A stretch of 64,000 nucleotides of DNA. Origin: Apricaphanius iberus (taxonomy: Eukaryota > Chordata > Actinopteri > Cyprinodontiformes > Aphaniidae). Of the stretch, positions 61,461-64,000 are shown one piece after another (the first letter of the stretch is position 1; each line of letters opens with the position of its first letter). Both the position numbers and the translations under genes were made by a program. Location: assembly GCA_028564705.1 (NCBI GenBank), contig JAPXFQ010000166.1, positions 2,356,001 to 2,420,000 of the forward strand, in the 5' to 3' direction. Under the pieces are notes generated by a model. The model was not told where the DNA came from, made no database searches, and saw only the letters and a program-made list of their open reading frames with translations.

Positions 61461-61574
61461 TCAGGTACCTGGTGACGAGCGGCCCGTGATAATCCACAGC
61501 CTCTAACCAATCAATCAGCAGCATCATAATCAGCAGCATAGAGAGGGAGAGAAAGAAAGAAGCCCATAACTTAC

Positions 61575-61635
61575 CCAGGGTCGCCTCCAGTCTGCTCAGC
61601 ACAAGTAGAGGTCTGGTCAGAAGCTCTGGCTGCAG
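61575..61635 (-). other. Candidate minus-strand exon with consensus donor
   Basis: On the minus strand '..ggcgaccctgg' is followed by GTAAGTTA (61574 downward), a consensus donor. A possible acceptor is 'tccacatag' just above 61635, which would give a 61-base exon open in one frame and reading 'LQPELLTRPLLVLSRLEATL' then Gly split over the splice. A TATA-like sequence about 80 bases upstream allows a first-exon reading instead. I do not recognise the peptide. Confidence 0.28.
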
Positions 61636-61713
61636 CTATGTGGACAACTTCACCAGAAATATAACATTCTGAATCTATCTCCAACTTTACCCAAGAAAAG
61701 CAAAATCACAATT

Positions 61714-61726
61714 TTTATATATATAT
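61714..61726 (-). promoter_or_regulatory. TATA-like sequence upstream of candidate exon
   Basis: On the minus strand it reads TATATATATAAAA, about 80 bases before the candidate exon and next to a purine-rich tract (minus strand of 61768-61872). It could equally be a short TA repeat. Confidence 0.2.
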
Positions 61727-61767
61727 TTTTTTCCTGTATCATAAACATGAAACCAACATATAAAGCT

Positions 61768-61872
61768 CTCCCCCTCCCTTTTCCTGTCTGATTCTCCCTC
61801 TACCTCTCTTCCTCCCTCACTCCCTTCCTGTCACTCTCTCTCTCTCTCTGTATTTCCCTCTCTCCTCCCTTA
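61768..61872 (+). repeat. Pyrimidine-rich tract with (CT)n core
   Basis: A CT-rich run of about 100 bases including seven CT units near 61835-61850. Confidence 0.85.
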
Positions 61873-64000
61873 GTGTCTGCCTGTTGCAACAGTGTGGACA
61901 CACACTATACTGTGAAGATATATATCACAATGCTTCCATTTCAGTGGAGAGGAAACCAAAAATGCTCGCTGGTGTGGTATCCCGCAGATTTTCTGGACCT
62001 CATCTGTCCGTTTGTGAGCCAGGGTTGAGCAGTTGGGGGGGTATGGTGGGAGGGAGCAGAGAAGGAGGGTCAAAGCCAAATGTTGTACAAAGAACAGGGG
62101 GACAAAATTCTGTTCTTTTCCTCTTGGAATCAAACACATACTCCCTCCCTCCTTGTTCTCTTTTATTCACCCTACCCAAACCCATCATACCCCCTCCATG
62201 GACCAAATTTCCGCTCATAGGCATTCCTTCTCCAGACATCAGCATCCTTTGAGGGAGTTAGCTGTCTCTAGGAAGAGGAAGAGTTAACGCCGCCTAGCAG
62301 CCTTATACATTTTGCCTTGAGGGCAAGATAGCTGAAAAGCCATGTGCTATCATCATTTTTTAGGTGCGCCAGAAAAGCAAAGACAAGAAAAACATACTGG
62401 TTTTACACAGTTCCCCTAAAGATCTGATGCTGAATTTAGCATAGGATTACACAAAAACCTCTCCTCTGAACCCCTGAGCAGAACCCCTATTCCTACAAAC
62501 TCTGTGATTCCTCTCCTCCCCCACACCAAAGAACAAGGTGTAGAAACTCCACACAACCCGCAGGTATTGCATATCGCCTAAGTTTAGTTCTAAAACAACA
62601 GCTCTTCCAAAGGAGGCAGCGATAGACTGAAATGCTGCAGCGTTGTAACTGTTCAGGCAGCCTCTCTGTGGAGATATTCCTGAAAGGGTCCACATGCAGG
62701 AGTATTTTTGTTTCTGTAAAGAGCAGCAGCTGACTCTCGTGTTGTATGAGGGTGTCAGTAGAGAACAGTGAAGGGTCCGGGGTGAAGGACAAACTTGTAC
62801 ACATGGACAGCCCGACTGGCCTCCAGCGTACAGGAGCAGGGTGTGGGCCACATACTATAAAATAACACTGGGAGGGAAAACAAAGCCCAAAGAAAAATAA
62901 TGATGCTCCCACATCAGGACCTCAACCCCCCCAACCCAACTCTCAAGCACTCCTGGGGATGTATGTTTTGGTTATATTAGGGTAGTATAGTGGAAGAGTG
63001 AGGGGAGGGTTAGTGTAAAAAGAGAGAGAAGAGGGGGTCTGCTGGTGCCCCTTAAGAGGCCTGTACTGTGCTTAGTGTTGTTTTATTAATCTGCACACTT
63101 CTGTGGCTGCAGCCCACAAACCCCTTAACCATGAGTCTGCTGCCCTCTTGACCTACAGACCACCCATCCATCTCCACCACTACTCTGTCTTTTCTTTTTC
63201 AGGGGAATACAAAAATATTCAACTCCACGTACGCAGGCAGTAAATCCACTCAAGGTCCATTAAGTCACATGACAGAGTAGTTACAGTGTTCAAAACATAA
63301 TTACTTTAATTGACTGTCTGCTGATCGATATCATTTATTTGTCACATAGCCACATTTTCTTGGAGTAGACTAGTAGAACAGAGAAAGTTGCTTCCCAGCC
63401 AACATGGTTGGTCCACAAGATCCCGAGGTAGATGGCCCCTGACCTTTGCAGGTGCAACACTATCAAAACTACAAGGGGAAAAAATGTGAAAGGGGAAAAT
63501 GATCTGCATCTCAGCCAATCTTCACTTTGCTACCGTCTTAAAGCAAACCTGTGCAGATTACTCTGCATTGGTCAACCAAGTATGGTCAGGTAGTTGCCGG
63601 TGGCTTCAATACCATGTTTGCAATTTCACATCCAAGAGCAAAATCAACACTGTTGCATTGTTGCATTGATACGATGTGTAATTTGCCAACAGAGACTGAA
63701 TGTTCACACCAAACCCCCAGATATAATCCTATTGAGAAGCAGGGAAGTTAAAGCACAGTGGTACCCCTCGCTAGATAAGAATCCCCAATGTTTTTCATGT
63801 GCAGACACACAGAACTTACACAACATGGCAACACTGTGTTGTAATGCATCAACCCTACTGAGAGCAGCAGTGTCACCACCACTCTTCATCATCAGGGGGA
63901 GAAGGAAACACCAACCATGCATCGTCTTTGGGGGAAAAAACTACCTGTGTTCGTGAGCATGCTGGTTTGCAGAAGAACTCTCATGCCTATGCATGCTTTG
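61873..64000. other. Non-coding DNA
   Basis: No gene recognised. The minus-strand frames of 134 and 139 codons at 62447-62912 overlap each other and carry no domain. An acceptor-like 'cttttctttttcag' at 63189-63202 precedes an open but unrecognised frame. Confidence 0.4.

Noticed and set aside
62447..62912. Two overlapping minus-strand frames of 134 and 139 codons
   Set aside because: They overlap in different frames and neither has a domain; at most one could be real and nothing supports either.
63189..63310. Acceptor-like 'cttttctttttcag' followed by an open frame
   Set aside because: Two frames stay open for about 20-25 codons but no donor, polyadenylation signal or recognisable peptide supports a terminal exon.
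1..64000. Bacterial-type features such as operons, CRISPR arrays, integrons or phage
   Set aside because: The repeat types, microsatellites and intron-like sequence are those of a vertebrate genome; no regularly spaced repeat array or dense coding is present.

Overview
This window looks like teleost fish nuclear DNA, probably a gene-poor, AT-rich stretch of intergenic or deep intronic sequence. The evidence is the mix of repeats: several Tc1-like transposon remnants with recognisable transposase motifs, a Rex1/L2-type set of non-LTR retrotransposon 3' ends, tRNA-derived fish SINEs sharing the 'ccttgggcaagacacttcacc' type centre, hAT-type elements with 8-bp target duplications, a solo LTR, and many dinucleotide microsatellites. 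I find no complete protein-coding host gene, no rRNA and no CRISPR. Most open frames in the window are chance frames in non-coding DNA; the exceptions are decayed transposon genes.

Layout. 1-2.1 kb: a LINE tail, then a minus-strand Tc1 transposase pseudogene split by a 677-bp terminal-inverted-repeat element. 5-6.8 kb: a LINE/SINE tail, a 5'-truncated Rex1-like copy and a GGGCC-rich block. 8.3-8.6 kb: a cluster of TAATTA sites that could be a conserved enhancer. 11.4-17.7 kb: a LINE tail, a 472-bp hAT element with a perfect 8-bp target duplication, a SINE, and two diverged members of one THAP-related element family, the second with 104-bp inverted repeats. 22-24 kb: a LINE tail, a 1.1-kb hAT element keeping a BED-finger coding remnant, and a SINE. 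28.4-30.3 kb: three short exon-like segments with good splice signals that join into one small open frame. 32-33.7 kb: a Tc1 copy inserted in a (TA)n tract. 34.5-35.5 kb: two L2-type LINE 3' fragments lying tail to tail. 37.6 kb: a further 46-bp exon-like segment. 38.6-41.7 kb: an inverted-repeat element holding a tRNA-Ser-like sequence, then a 543-bp solo LTR with a 5-bp target duplication, then a SINE. 42.2-45.7 kb: a possible hAT end and a third Tc1 copy. 46.6-51.8 kb: a LINE tail and a SINE. 52-64 kb: fewer repeats, more GC, some enhancer-like sequence, pyrimidine tracts, and a possible minus-strand exon with an upstream TATA near 61.6 kb.

The parts do not act together as a pathway. They record successive insertions, including one transposon inside another and one inside a microsatellite. 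All transposase genes here are broken. The least explained signals are the exon-like segments at 28-30 kb and 37.6 kb on the plus strand and at 61.6 kb on the minus strand, which would need transcript data or cross-species alignment to confirm.
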